This document shows positions 1 through 8,540 of a stretch of DNA of 33,036 nt, piece after piece; the first letter of the stretch is position 1, and every line of letters starts with the position of its first letter. The position numbers and the translations under genes were made by a program. The DNA lies in NCBI GenBank assembly GCA_009936795.1, contig JAACDM010000665.1, forward strand, positions 1 through 33,036. Direction: 5' to 3'. The notes under the pieces were generated by a model. That model worked only from the letters and a program-made list of their open reading frames with translations, did not search any database and was not told where the DNA came from. The stretch is from Verrucomicrobiaceae bacterium (GTDB taxonomy: Bacteria > Verrucomicrobiota > Verrucomicrobiia > Verrucomicrobiales > DEV007).

Positions 1-303
1 AATCGGCACCTGTTCACGAAAGCGCTTCTCGGCACGCACATGATTGAGTGCCGCGTTCGTCGCCATGCGTGACAGCCAGTTTTCAAAGGGTGCTTTCAAT
101 GGGTCGAATTTCTTCAGGTGCCGCCAAGCTTTGACAAAGACGTCCTGCGCCATGTCCTCCACCCGGCCGCGGTCACGCTCGTAGCGCGAAAGGATGGCAA
201 AGACACGATCCTAGTACCGCTCGACCAGCTCGCGGAATCGCTCAGGGCGACCCGCTAGGATCGAACGCACGCAGGCGGCGTCTTCTTCGGCTATGGCAGA
301 CAC
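1..303 (-). pseudogene. ECF sigma factor, 5' part, interrupted by an in-frame amber codon
   Basis: This is the N-terminal part of an extracytoplasmic-function sigma-70 factor that runs off the left edge of the window. The translation shows a typical region 2: RFRELVERY, then DRVFAILSRYERD, VEDMAQDVFVKAWRHL and FENWLSRMATNAALNHVR. A TAG at 213-211 falls between VERY and DRVF, where family members usually have Gln or another polar residue, so a CAG-to-TAG change is the simplest explanation. The frame is otherwise open to position 1. The best start is GTG at 303, giving VSAIAEEDAACVRSILAG and preceded by GAGGGA at 310-315; an ATG at 402 in the same frame is less family-like. It could be a true nonsense mutation or a sequencing error. 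Region 4 lies outside the window. Confidence 0.8.
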
Positions 304-309
304 GTTTCG

Positions 310-315
310 TCCCTC
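310..315 (-). promoter_or_regulatory. Shine-Dalgarno site deciding a GTG start
   Basis: GAGGGA on the minus strand lies six bases upstream of the GTG at 303. It supports that codon rather than the ATG at 402 as the start of the broken sigma gene. The protein beginning at the GTG also matches the usual short N-terminus of ECF sigma factors. Confidence 0.5.
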
Positions 316-408
316 ATACACGGTAGAATTCTGAAGCGTTACAACAAATCTTTGCTCCCTGAGGGGCTGGTGCGACAAGATCACCACCTCGACCTTGGCC
401 ACCCACTC

Positions 409-739
409 ATGATGTTATTCATCGGCATTATTCTGTAGGTCGCAGCCGTGGTGCAAGGCCTGATCGGATTCGCCATGGCAATCGTAGCGATTCCCCTGCT
501 CGTCTGGATCGGACTTCCTCTGAGCGGAGCCATCGCCATCAACATGGCGTCAACCATGGTTCAGGCCCTAAAGGGAATGTTCAAACTTCGCCATGCCATT
601 CCTCGGAGTATTGTTAGATCCTCTCTAGCCGTGCGTTCGCTTAGTTTGCCAATCGGTATTCTCATCATGGTTCAATTGGATGGAATCGAGACATCAGAAG
701 CTCATCGCAATGGGCATAGCCTCAATCGTGATGGCTTAG
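409..739 (+). pseudogene. TauE/SafE-type membrane permease remnant
   Basis: The translation from 448 starts VQGLIGFAMAIVAIPLLVW and continues with GAIAINMASTMVQALKGM and LSLPIGILIMVQLDGI. This hydrophobic pattern fits the first transmembrane segments of TauE/SafE (DUF81) permeases, which are usually about 250 residues long. Only about 85-100 residues survive. The natural start seems to be the ATG at 409 or 412 (MMLFIGIIL), but a TAG at 436-438 separates it from the rest. Near 685-695 the permease-like reading moves to another frame (HQKLIAMGIASIVMA) and stops at 737-739. The gene therefore has at least one nonsense codon, one frameshift and a missing C-terminal half. It is divergent from the broken sigma gene. 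The substrate cannot be inferred. Confidence 0.65.
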
Positions 740-869
740 GCGTCTGCAAAAAATGCCTCAGCACCCTTGAGCACCGCGTGGTCCCCAAGCTCGGTGACAT
801 TCAGTCGCCGCCGACTCTTAATATGACGAACATGAAAGCCACCTTTCCACCTCGACCTAGGCGCTCAAA

Positions 870-3524
870 ATGCCAAACTATCTCAAAGATAGCATGCGCA
901 CTTCCTCAAAATCATCTTGGCGATGGACGCTGGTCCTGGCAGTTCTTGTCTTCGCGTCCACCACACAAGCTCAGACTCCGCCTACCGAGGCAAATAACTT
1001 CCAAAATGGAATCCAACCCCTGCTTGAAAAGCATTGCTACGACTGTCACGGGCGGCAGAAGACCAAGGGCAAGGTCGATCTCACCTCCTATGCCTTTTGG
1101 TCAGATCTAGAGGCAAATCCAGAGCTGATCGAAAAACTGCTAGAGGTATTAACCAAGAACGAAATGCCTCCCGAAGACGAAGCGCAGCCCAGCGACGATC
1201 AGCGCACGTTCATGCTATCGGAGCTGAACAGTGCCTTTGACAGAGCCACAGCCAATCACCAGGCCCTGGTCCCAATGCGGTTGCGGCGTATGAATCGCTT
1301 TGAGTACGGGAACGCCGTTCGGGACCTCTTCGATCTGGAATGCTGGGTCTATTCCATCAGCGATCGGGTCATCAGGGATGACAACAACTACTTCAGACCA
1401 GAAACAGGCCAGATGCCCAAGGTCGCGAAGGTCGGCAATCGCGTGATGGGACTTCAGCAAATGCTAGAAAATCGATTGTTAGGGGTGATGGCCTTTCCCA
1501 AGGATCCTCCGGCCGAGAATGGATTCAACAATCGTGGTGATCACCTAAGCCTGTCACCAGTCCTCATGCAGTCCTTCATGGACCTCAGCCGATCTATCGT
1601 TCATGCCGAGAACTTCGACCAGCACTGCGGCGTTTGGGATGACTTATTCCAAGACCCCCTGAGCACCAAAACCAGGCCCCGGCCGGCGTCCATCACCATC
1701 GACAAGTCGGTCGCCACGCGCAGCACCGGGCTCACCATCAGTGCCTGGATCCAACCCTCCAAAGTGACAGACCATTGGCAGACCATCGTGCGCCGTGAAG
1801 ACGGATGGCGTCGCCAACTACTAGCCATTGGCCGCACCGGCGACACCTGGGGCCTCTGGATCGGCGCCGGAATCTCTGGCAACTACGAAGAATTTGGCGC
1901 CTCGGTCGACCCCAAATCGCTAATCGACGGCAACTGGCATCACCTGGCCGGGACCTACGACGGCAAACAAATCACCCTCTACATCGACGGCAAACAGGTC
2001 GGCAGCAAAGCGCTAGAGGGCAAGATCCAAATGGAAAGCACCGGCCCAATGGCCATCGGCGCACACGGAGCAGAGCCCTTCCACGGAAGCTTGAACGACA
2101 TCCGCCTCTACCGCTCAGGCCTCACGAGAACTCAGATCGAAAGCCTCGCAGCAAGCAAAGAAAGCGGCGCCGAAGATCAGATGGTAGGCAGTTGGAAACA
2201 ACCCACGGTAGCCAAGCTAAAACTGGAACAGCCCGTCGAAGAAATCGCCCACGAGCGCATTGAGCGCTTTCTCCTCAAAGCCTTCCATTCACCTCCCGAC
2301 GAAAAAACACGAGCGCTCTACCAGCGATACTTCGATAAACAATTCCAGAAGAGCGGTAACTTCACCCAAAGCATGAAAGCCGTCGTCTCGGCCGCCCTCG
2401 CCTCCCCGAGATTCATGCTCGTCCACAACGAAACGGACGAAGCCTCGCAAAACCAAAACGCCTTCAATCTAGCGGCCAGACTCGCCCTATTTCTCTGGAG
2501 CTCCATTCCTGACGACGAATTGCTTGCGCTAGCCGGCCAAGGAAATCTCAATAATTCCGACGTGTTAGAATCACAAGTCGATCGCATGCTCAACCATCGT
2601 CGCGTGAAAAACTTCTGCGACAGCTTCGCACCCCAATGGCTGAAACTGAACAGCCTTGTCTCGGCACAACCCGACTTCAAAACCTACCGGGAATACTACT
2701 TCGGAGGGGACGATAAGATCTCCTACAAACGTGGCATGCACATGATGTTAGAGCCGCTCTTGAATTTCGAAACCGTCTTCATTGAGAACAGACCGATCTC
2801 GGAACTGGTAGACGCCGACTTTACCTACCGCAGTCACTTGTTAGCGGAATGGTACGAAGGCCGCTCAGCCACCTACGCAATAAACGTCAACCTACGCGAC
2901 ATCGAATTCACCCGCACTCAACTCAGTGATCGCAGATACGGCGGGGTCATCACCACCGCCGCCGTCATGACCATGACCTCTGGCCCCTTCCGCTCGCTCC
3001 CCATCACGCGAGGCTCCTGGGTCTCCGCCGTCGTCTTCAATGATCCTCCCGAGCCTCCGCCAGACGACATCCCCGACTTGCGAGCAGACGACAACACGCT
3101 GCAACGCGAAGGCCTGACCGTTCGACAAAAGCTCCAACAACACAGCAGCGAGCCCCAGTGTGCCGGCTGCCATGCCAAGATCGATCCGTTAGGCTTTGCC
3201 CTGGAAAACTTCGACTTGCTGGGCCGCTGGAGAGACGATTACCGAACCGGCTTAAAGGTGGATGCTAGCGGAACTCTGTTTGGCCGGCATCAGTTCGAGG
3301 ACGTCGTTGGATTCAAGGACGCCGTCCTGGCCGAAAAGGACACCTTCGCCAAAGCCTTCATCGGCCATCTCCTCTCCTACGCGCTGGGGAGAGAGCTGAC
3401 CCTGGCAGATCGCGTGGCGGTCGGTGAAATCACGGCAGCGAGCAAAGAAGGAAGCTACCGCATGCGCGACGTCATCAAAAACATTGCCGTTCACCCCATC
3501 TTCACCCAGACTAGTAAGCCATGA
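870..3524 (+). CDS. DUF1592-family cytochrome-like protein with internal LamG domain
   Basis: Exported protein of 884 residues with a hydrophobic signal near residues 17-35. It has an N-terminal heme c motif CYDCH at 56-60, followed by EMPPEDE, whose Met is a plausible distal heme ligand. DUF1587 begins about residue 139 (RRMNRFEYGNAVRDLF). A LamG/concanavalin-like domain at about 270-430 (LTISAWIQPS, GNWHHLAGTYDGKQITLYIDG, DIRLYRSGLT) sits before the DUF1595 and DUF1592 regions (FNLAARLALFLWSSIPDDEL). DUF1588 carries the second heme motif CAGCH at 764-768, followed by KIDPLGFALENFD, and a DUF1585 tail ends the protein. The stop overlaps the next gene as ATGA, so the two are probably translationally coupled. 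Family function is unsettled; an exported redox role is inference. The start could also be Met9 at 894. Confidence 0.9.
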   Translation: MPNYLKDSMRTSSKSSWRWTLVLAVLVFASTTQAQTPPTEANNFQNGIQPLLEKHCYDCHGRQKTKGKVDLTSYAFWSDLEANPELIEKLLEVLTKNEMPPEDEAQPSDDQRTFMLSELNSAFDRATANHQALVPMRLRRMNRFEYGNAVRDLFDLECWVYSISDRVIRDDNNYFRPETGQMPKVAKVGNRVMGLQQMLENRLLGVMAFPKDPPAENGFNNRGDHLSLSPVLMQSFMDLSRSIVHAENFDQHCGVWDDLFQDPLSTKTRPRPASITIDKSVATRSTGLTISAWIQPSKVTDHWQTIVRREDGWRRQLLAIGRTGDTWGLWIGAGISGNYEEFGASVDPKSLIDGNWHHLAGTYDGKQITLYIDGKQVGSKALEGKIQMESTGPMAIGAHGAEPFHGSLNDIRLYRSGLTRTQIESLAASKESGAEDQMVGSWKQPTVAKLKLEQPVEEIAHERIERFLLKAFHSPPDEKTRALYQRYFDKQFQKSGNFTQSMKAVVSAALASPRFMLVHNETDEASQNQNAFNLAARLALFLWSSIPDDELLALAGQGNLNNSDVLESQVDRMLNHRRVKNFCDSFAPQWLKLNSLVSAQPDFKTYREYYFGGDDKISYKRGMHMMLEPLLNFETVFIENRPISELVDADFTYRSHLLAEWYEGRSATYAINVNLRDIEFTRTQLSDRRYGGVITTAAVMTMTSGPFRSLPITRGSWVSAVVFNDPPEPPPDDIPDLRADDNTLQREGLTVRQKLQQHSSEPQCAGCHAKIDPLGFALENFDLLGRWRDDYRTGLKVDASGTLFGRHQFEDVVGFKDAVLAEKDTFAKAFIGHLLSYALGRELTLADRVAVGEITAASKEGSYRMRDVIKNIAVHPIFTQTSKP

Positions 3525-4797
3525 AATCTATGGATCGACGGAAGTTTCTCCTTGGAGCCAGCGGCAGCGCCATGGCCCTCCCGTGGCTCGAAATCAACGC
3601 CGCCGGCCCGAGCAAGAAGAAGCTCAAAGAGCCGCCTCTAAGGTTCGCATCCTTCTACTCGCCTATGGGCTTCGTGCGAGATCACTTCTTCCCGGAAAGG
3701 GCAACAAGGACTTTCTCTCCATGCCCACCTTGAGCCCGCTCAAGAACGTCGGCGAAAAGATTTCCCTGATCACCGGCTTAGCCACCGTCAAAGTCAACGG
3801 GGTCGATGTGCACAATCAGGCCAGTTCCTGTTTCCTCTCATCGGCTAATGCACAAGGAGAGTTCAAGTCGGCCTACCCCATGGACCGCACGCTCGACCAC
3901 CTCATCGCGGACAAGGTTAGTCATCGCACGCCAATTCGATCCCTGGAGTTGAACTGCAACAGTTTCAAAGACCTCAAAGAATCGATCTACCTCGACAACA
4001 TTTCCTGGTACGGCCCGGAGCATGTCGCGACCTCCATGAAGGACCCGAGGAAAGTCTACGAACGCCTCTTCAAAACAAAGAAAGCCGACAAAGACATCAC
4101 CGATTTGATTCTAGAAGACGCCTCCAACTTCAAGAGGAACCTGTCCTATCAGGACAAAGAAAAGTTGGATGAATACTTTGATTCCGTTAGGGAAATCGAA
4201 AGGCAGATCGAGAAGCTGAACCAGTACTACAGCATGCGGGAGAAGGCCGATGTGCCCGAGCCTGAAGAAGGCCCCATGACCCGCGGCGAGTACATCCGGT
4301 TGATGGGTAAATTGCTAGTAGTGGCCTTTCAAGGTGACCTCACGCACGTCGCCACCTTCATGCTCGCGCCCGAACGTTGGGGTTCCCCGCAAGAATACCA
4401 CGAGTTGAAGTTCACCAAATCGCACCACGGCCTCACCCACGGCCAAGACAACGAGAGCGTGAAGAACTTACTCGTTCAGGTCGACCGCTTCTACATGGAA
4501 CTGTTTGCCGAAGTGCTAGAACAAATGGACGCTATCAATGAAGGAGAAGGCACCCTCCTCGACCACTCCATCGTCACCCTAGGATCAGGATTAGGAGACG
4601 GCAAAGACCACACCATGAACGAACTTCCCGTCGTCGTCGCCGGTTCTGCCAACGGAAGAATCAAGACGGGTCGCGTGCTCAATTGTCCCAAAGACACCCC
4701 CCTAGCCAACCTCTGGCTAACCCAAGCCCAGCTAATGGGCACCGGCATGACCGAGTTCGGGGACAGCACTGGCCCGCTCAGCGGCTTCCTCGCATAG
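3521..4797 (+). pseudogene. DUF1552 family protein, interrupted by a one-base frameshift
   Basis: The first 59 codons encode a Tat-like leader (DRRKFLLGASGSAMALPWLE) and the conserved FASFYSPMGF region. The frame then ends at a TGA near 3731-3733. The rest of the family sequence (KGNKDFLSMPTLSPLKNV, ISLITGLATV, then to LWLTQAQLMG and DSTGPLSGFLA) continues in the +1 frame to the TAG at 4797. One missing base around 3695-3700, in the string CCGGAAAGGG, restores the full protein of about 425 residues. It overlaps the upstream DUF1592 gene by ATGA, the usual operon partner arrangement. The clean downstream frame suggests either a very recent mutation or an assembly indel. DUF1552 function is unknown; the leader implies export in folded form. 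Confidence 0.85.
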
Positions 4798-4813
4798 CAG
4801 CAGGGTAATGTCG

Positions 4814-4832
4814 TGGATTTCTCCGAAATCCA
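4814..4832. repeat. Intergenic palindrome, copy 1 of 3
   Basis: TGGATTTC and GAAATCCA pair perfectly around a TCC loop, 16 bases after the DUF1552 stop. The same core with a GGA or TCC loop recurs at 5451-5467 and 30743-30765. No T-run follows, so this is listed as a repeat and not a terminator. Confidence 0.7.
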
Positions 4833-5090
4833 ACTCCGAATGACCTGCTAGGCATAGAATTTCGTAACTATCCACGACGCTCAGGATAACCCTCCTGCTG
4901 GGCGCGCCGACGTCCCCTTCGGCCTGCCATGGTCAAGACATCTCTATGCCGTGGAGCGCCCGAAATACCATGTCCTTTCGAACCAAAATCGAAGCTTGGG
5001 CTTCTAGCGCGGACGAATCGGCGAACTTGCCTTCTTCGGATAAACTCACCCCAAGAGTTTGAACCTGAAAAAGAATCCTGAATAGTCACC

Positions 5091-5234
5091 ATGAGACTTC
5101 GACACCTACTGAAAGCACTGATCCTTAGTCTGATCGGAATGGCCTCCATCGTCTTGGCGGAAGAAAAGACTAACATCGTCATTATTCTCACAGACGACCA
5201 AGGCTATGCTGATGTCAGCTACAATCCGCACTGA
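5091..5234 (+). pseudogene. Sulfatase 5' fragment
   Basis: An ATG at 5091 opens a frame with a signal peptide (MRLRHLLKALILSLIGMAS, cleavage probably after VLA) followed by TNIVIILTDDQGYADVSYNP, the first metal-binding motif of type I sulfatases. It ends at TGA 5232-5234 after 47 residues, against about 450-520 in the family. The formylglycine motif and all downstream catalytic residues are absent. Directly after YNP the DNA switches to the 3' end of an unrelated PIN-domain gene, so this is a truncated relic fused at a recombination junction and not a short functional gene. Confidence 0.85.
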
Positions 5235-5362
5235 AAGCCAAGAAGGCACCCATCCCCACCAATGACGTCTGGAATGCCACCCATGCGATGGATCGGGGCG
5301 CCGCGCTAGCCACCTTTGATAAACACTTTCACCACGTCGACGGCCTGCGCCGGTGGAAGTGA
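5228..5362 (+). pseudogene. VapC-like PIN-domain toxin, 3' fragment
   Basis: In the frame beginning at 5228 the translation is ALKAKKAPIPTNDVWNATHA followed by MDRGAALATFDKHFHHVDGL and RRWK, ending at TGA 5360-5362. This matches the C-terminal signature of VapC-type PIN-domain RNases: G-x-P-I-P-x-N-D-x-W-x-A, then A-T-x-D-x-H-F-x-x-V-x-G-L, where the Asp residues take part in metal binding. Only the last 44 codons survive; the N-terminal part and any antitoxin gene are missing. It is joined directly to the sulfatase 5' fragment. Assignment rests on motif recognition. Confidence 0.7.
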
Positions 5363-5450
5363 GTCTGATGAGTTTATCCAAACAACGGCAAGGGCTGCCA
5401 TATGGTCGCCCCCTCCGAAAGGGAGCGTTGCTGATCCATTTGAGGGCACT

Positions 5451-5467
5451 CGATTTCGGAGAAATCG
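5451..5467. repeat. Intergenic palindrome, copy 2 of 3
   Basis: CGATTTC and GAAATCG form a seven-base stem around GGA. The core ATTTC-GGA-GAAAT is the same as in the copies at 4814-4832 and 30743-30765, while the flanking bases differ. Confidence 0.6.
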
Positions 5468-5489
5468 GCGCCCATGCAACCAGCTCTGA

Positions 5490-5514
5490 CAGACTCACCC
5501 ATAGGGTGAGTCTG
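5490..5514. repeat. Perfect 11-bp stem-loop
   Basis: CAGACTCACCC is followed by ATA and then GGGTGAGTCTG, a perfect 11-base inverted repeat with a three-base loop. No T-tract follows. It belongs to the cluster of palindromes behind the VapC relic and resembles a REP-type element. Confidence 0.7.
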
Positions 5515-5554
5515 CTAGCCCGCATTTCGCACACTTTGCAAATTGGTTGACACT

Positions 5555-5620
5555 CGTAGCGGTGACTTTCCAGTCGCCGACCTGTTATGATAGGGGTGGC
5601 GACTGAAAGTCACCACTACG
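5555..5620. repeat. Long imperfect hairpin, possible small palindromic element
   Basis: The left arm CGTAGCGGTGACTTTC-C-AGTCGCC and the right arm GGCGACTGAAAGTCACCACTACG are complementary over about 23 bases, with one mismatch and one bulged C. The centre is about 20 bases and AT-richer. The size and the outward CGTAG/CTACG ends suggest a REP doublet or a tiny MITE-like element; it encodes nothing. Confidence 0.75.
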
Positions 5621-5687
5621 ATTCTAACTGAATGGCCATTCAAGGTTTTCGACGTTTGCGAGAACCATGAGATTCTTTGTCCTCTTT

Positions 5688-8393
5688 CTACTTCGATTTG
5701 AAGGCTTCGTTCTGAACCAGCGCGTGTAGGAATTCACTGACGGCGAATTCATTCTCTTCTGCGCTTGCCATGATATGGTTGGCGAGAGGTTCGTCGGTGA
5801 AACCGTAAGGGCGACCGAGGGCGTAGGCGATGAGGTGTTCGGTGAAGCCGCGGGCGAAATCCTCCTCATGCGCAGCGATCAAATTGCGCATCTCGCCATA
5901 GTCTGCGAACTCGGGGCCGTTGTGGAACGCGCCTGAGGCGTCGATTTCCCAGGTCTTCCCTTCTTTCCAGCCTCTTTTGAGCCGTGTTCTATGACTGTTA
6001 GTAGTGCGCCACTTGCCGGCGGCGTCGAAGTTTTCCAGGCCGAAGCCGATGGGATCGATCTTGCGGTGGCAACTGGCGCACTGGGCTTCTTCCATGTGGG
6101 CAGCAAGGCGCTCGCGGGTGGTGAGCGGTTTGTCTGCCAAACGCGATAGTTGTGGGACGTTCGGTGGAGCGGGCGGCGGTGGGTCGTGCAGGAGATGACG
6201 CAGCACCCAGGCTCCGCGCTCGATGGGGCTGCTCTCGACGCCGTCACTGCCCATGGCGTGAATGGCTGCCATGCCCAAGAGGCCGCCGCGTGGGGAGTCG
6301 GCAGGCAGGGGGACTTCGCGAAAGTCATCGCCGGTGACACCTTCGATCCCGTAGTAAGTGGCGAGCAGGCCATTGACGAAGACGGAGTCACTTTTCAGAA
6401 GCTTGCCGAGTCTGCCACTTTCCCTATGGCGAAGCTGGTGGGCGAAGGTTTGGTAGACTTCTTCGCGGGCAGCGCCACGGGTGTTCTCATCGAACTCGCG
6501 ATGGAGGCTCACGTCGAATTGGAAGAAGTCCAATCGCTCCATGTCGAGCCACTGGTGGACGAAGCCGGAGACGAATTCATCGGAGCGTGGGTCGGCGATG
6601 AGGCGATCGACTTGTTGGCGGAGGGTAATCGGTTGGTGCAGTTCGTGGCGTTCTGCGAGATCCAGCAGTTCTTGATCCGGTGGGGCACTCCAGAGGAAGT
6701 AGGAAAGGCGCACGGCCAGCTCACGGTCTGTTAGGGGGCGCGGTGCCGATTCATCACCCGGCTCATTGAAGTAGAGGAATCCGGGTGAGGCGAGAATGAC
6801 GCTGAGGGGTGTTCGAATGGCGACGTCGAAGGACTCTCCAGCGCTGCGGCCGGATTGGTAAAGCGTCAGGATTTGATCGATGAACTTGGGAGCGGGTTCG
6901 ACCCGTCGAAGAGCGGCACGGGCGAAGTCGGCGAGGATAGCGCGGGCGGCTTCGGAAGCGTCGTCGTTGTCCGCGTGCTTGGCGAATAGCTGCTGGAGTA
7001 CGGATGAAGGTCCGGGCGGGGGCAGCGGGCCTTCGAGTTCGATCCAGTCGATCCAGATCGCTGGCGGCGTGCCGTAGCCGTTGGCGCGTTTGTCTCGATT
7101 GTAGGCATCTCGTAGACGCTTGCGATCGGTCGGCTGTCGCTCCTGGATGCCAAACTCCCGTTGGGTGTGGAGGCCGACCTCCACTTGCGTTTCGATGATC
7201 TCTGGGTGTTTGATAGTTCCGGTGACCTGGTGGCTGCTGATGGGGAAACCAGCGAATCCCCCAGGCACCCTGTTCACGCGCTGCGGGTGCCCGATCTCGA
7301 TGAAGTGACGATAGGCCGGTGAGCCGTCTACAGTACCGGCACGCACTCGCATGCGGTAGTTTCCGGGTGGCAGATTATTTGGCTTGGGTGTGACATCGAT
7401 GCGTTGGATCGCCCACGTGAGCTTCAGATAGGTGCCTCGATCACTGTCAGGGAGCTCGGCGTAGTGCTTCATGTAGGCATAGGTCCGACCGTAGCCGCCT
7501 TGATGCGAAAAGGAGGCGGCGTTGGCATCTTTAAAACCGAACTCTTTGGCGTCGGGGCCATTGTTCAGACGGTCAGCATTCTGATAGAGCCGGAGGCGCA
7601 ACCGGTCATCGATCCCAGGAAACTTCTCGCGAAGTTGAGCCATGACCTCCCGATTTTCAGGAGCGAGCGCTGCTTTATCCACCTCGGCTTTCCAAAGAAG
7701 GTAGCGCTCGTTGGTTTCCTCCATTCTCCGCATGTTCTTTTCACTCTGAACATTGACGGTGGTTTCCGGCTCCACGCGAAATACGCGTGCGTCCTCTTTC
7801 AAAGCCGCCTGTCGCTCTAACATTTCATTGATCGCGCTTCGCCCGAGTTTTAGATACTGCTCGAACTGGTCGCTCGAAATGAATTGCGATGCGCCCACGG
7901 TGTCGAAGGTACCAGCTCCGCCATCGTTTGGCAGGGATGCGACAGCGACCCGCACGCCGGTGAGGTGCTCGATGGTGTTCTGGTATTCCCGCCGGTTCAG
8001 CCGACGCATGGTGATCTTGCCACCCGAGTCGGAAAGAACCTTGCGCGCCGCGACCATGGTCTGGGCGAGGGCCTCGAGAAAGTCGGCCTTCGCCGATTTG
8101 TCAGGCTGGCGTTTGTCCTCCGGCGGCATCTCACCGGCGTTCATGGCGTTAAGCACCTTCTGCCAGAGTTCGGCCTGCCGTAGGGGGGTAATTTCAAGCG
8201 GCAGGGCTTCCAAGTTGATCTTGCCCTTCTGCGTTTCCGCGTCGTGGCAGTCGAAGCAATAGTTTTGGAAGAGGGTTAGGTGTTTCTTGGGGAGCTGGGG
8301 GTTGGGTTCGGCGGCAATGGAAAGAGCCGGGGCGCCCGCAATCAGCAGCGCGCCAAGGATCAGACTTATGGTTTTCGTCTTGGACAACATCAT
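5688..8393 (-). CDS. DUF1592-family exported c-type cytochrome-like protein
   Basis: Protein of 901 residues with a signal peptide (ISLILGALLIAGAPALSIAA, cleaved near residue 28). The first heme motif CFDCH is at 46-50 and is followed by the EMPPEDK loop. DUF1587 is represented by RRLNRREYQNTIEHLTG. A beta-rich insert follows and includes a carbohydrate-binding-like stretch (GNYRMRVRAGTVDGSPAYRH). DUF1595/1592 (RELAVRLSYFLWSAPPDQEL), DUF1588 with a second heme motif CASCH at 772-776 followed by RKIDPIGFGLENFD, and a DUF1585 tail complete the usual architecture. It is the last gene of a minus-strand series beginning with a sigma factor at 12126, but a RAYT element separates it from the DUF1552 gene upstream. 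A role in extracytoplasmic electron transfer is inferred from the motifs only. Confidence 0.92.
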   Translation of the reverse strand: MMLSKTKTISLILGALLIAGAPALSIAAEPNPQLPKKHLTLFQNYCFDCHDAETQKGKINLEALPLEITPLRQAELWQKVLNAMNAGEMPPEDKRQPDKSAKADFLEALAQTMVAARKVLSDSGGKITMRRLNRREYQNTIEHLTGVRVAVASLPNDGGAGTFDTVGASQFISSDQFEQYLKLGRSAINEMLERQAALKEDARVFRVEPETTVNVQSEKNMRRMEETNERYLLWKAEVDKAALAPENREVMAQLREKFPGIDDRLRLRLYQNADRLNNGPDAKEFGFKDANAASFSHQGGYGRTYAYMKHYAELPDSDRGTYLKLTWAIQRIDVTPKPNNLPPGNYRMRVRAGTVDGSPAYRHFIEIGHPQRVNRVPGGFAGFPISSHQVTGTIKHPEIIETQVEVGLHTQREFGIQERQPTDRKRLRDAYNRDKRANGYGTPPAIWIDWIELEGPLPPPGPSSVLQQLFAKHADNDDASEAARAILADFARAALRRVEPAPKFIDQILTLYQSGRSAGESFDVAIRTPLSVILASPGFLYFNEPGDESAPRPLTDRELAVRLSYFLWSAPPDQELLDLAERHELHQPITLRQQVDRLIADPRSDEFVSGFVHQWLDMERLDFFQFDVSLHREFDENTRGAAREEVYQTFAHQLRHRESGRLGKLLKSDSVFVNGLLATYYGIEGVTGDDFREVPLPADSPRGGLLGMAAIHAMGSDGVESSPIERGAWVLRHLLHDPPPPAPPNVPQLSRLADKPLTTRERLAAHMEEAQCASCHRKIDPIGFGLENFDAAGKWRTTNSHRTRLKRGWKEGKTWEIDASGAFHNGPEFADYGEMRNLIAAHEEDFARGFTEHLIAYALGRPYGFTDEPLANHIMASAEENEFAVSEFLHALVQNEAFKSK

Positions 8394-8408
8394 ATCGATT
8401 CAATCCTG

Positions 8409-8534
8409 GAGCCCAACGGGCTCAATGCATGCTAGCCCAGGGCAACGCCCTGGGACCGAGGTCGTAAAACAGAATGCAGGCTGAAGGCCTGCGGCATAAA
8501 GGTTTCCAATCGGTTTCATTTCAATCCCAGACGT
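8409..8534. repeat. REP-like array, tandem unit 1
   Basis: Three different palindromes follow each other: GAGCCCAACGGGCTC (8409-8423), CCCAGGGCAACGCCCTGGG (8436-8454) and GCAGGCTGAAGGCCTGC (8476-8492). The unit ends with ATTTCAATCCCAGACGT, a copy of the last codons of the adjacent transposase gene. The whole unit recurs about 132 bases downstream. Confidence 0.85.
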
Positions 8535-8540
8535 TTAACC

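Larger units (their letters stand above)
5363..5687. other. Palindrome-rich intergenic stretch
   Basis: No convincing gene was seen between the VapC relic and the end of the next DUF1592 gene. The stretch holds three separate inverted repeats (5451-5467, 5490-5514, 5555-5620), an unusual density for 325 bases. It separates a plus-strand relic from the 3' end of a minus-strand gene, so it lies between two 3' ends. Confidence 0.6.

Noticed and set aside
1-739. TAG read as an amino acid (amber recoding) explaining two interrupted genes
   Set aside because: Several intact genes in the window end with TAG at the expected place (for example at 27714, 30723 and 31522), and other relics carry TAA or TGA, so ordinary decay fits better.
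4814-4832. Rho-independent terminator after the DUF1552 gene
   Set aside because: The stem-loop lacks a following T-run and the same core recurs elsewhere as a repeat family.
4868-5191. Minus-strand frame of 107 codons
   Set aside because: It covers the sulfatase 5' relic in antisense and shows no leader, domain or plausible composition (Arg-rich).
6150-6734. Plus-strand frame of 194 codons inside the DUF1592 gene
   Set aside because: It is fully antisense to a conserved coding region and has no recognisable motif; high GC makes such shadows common.
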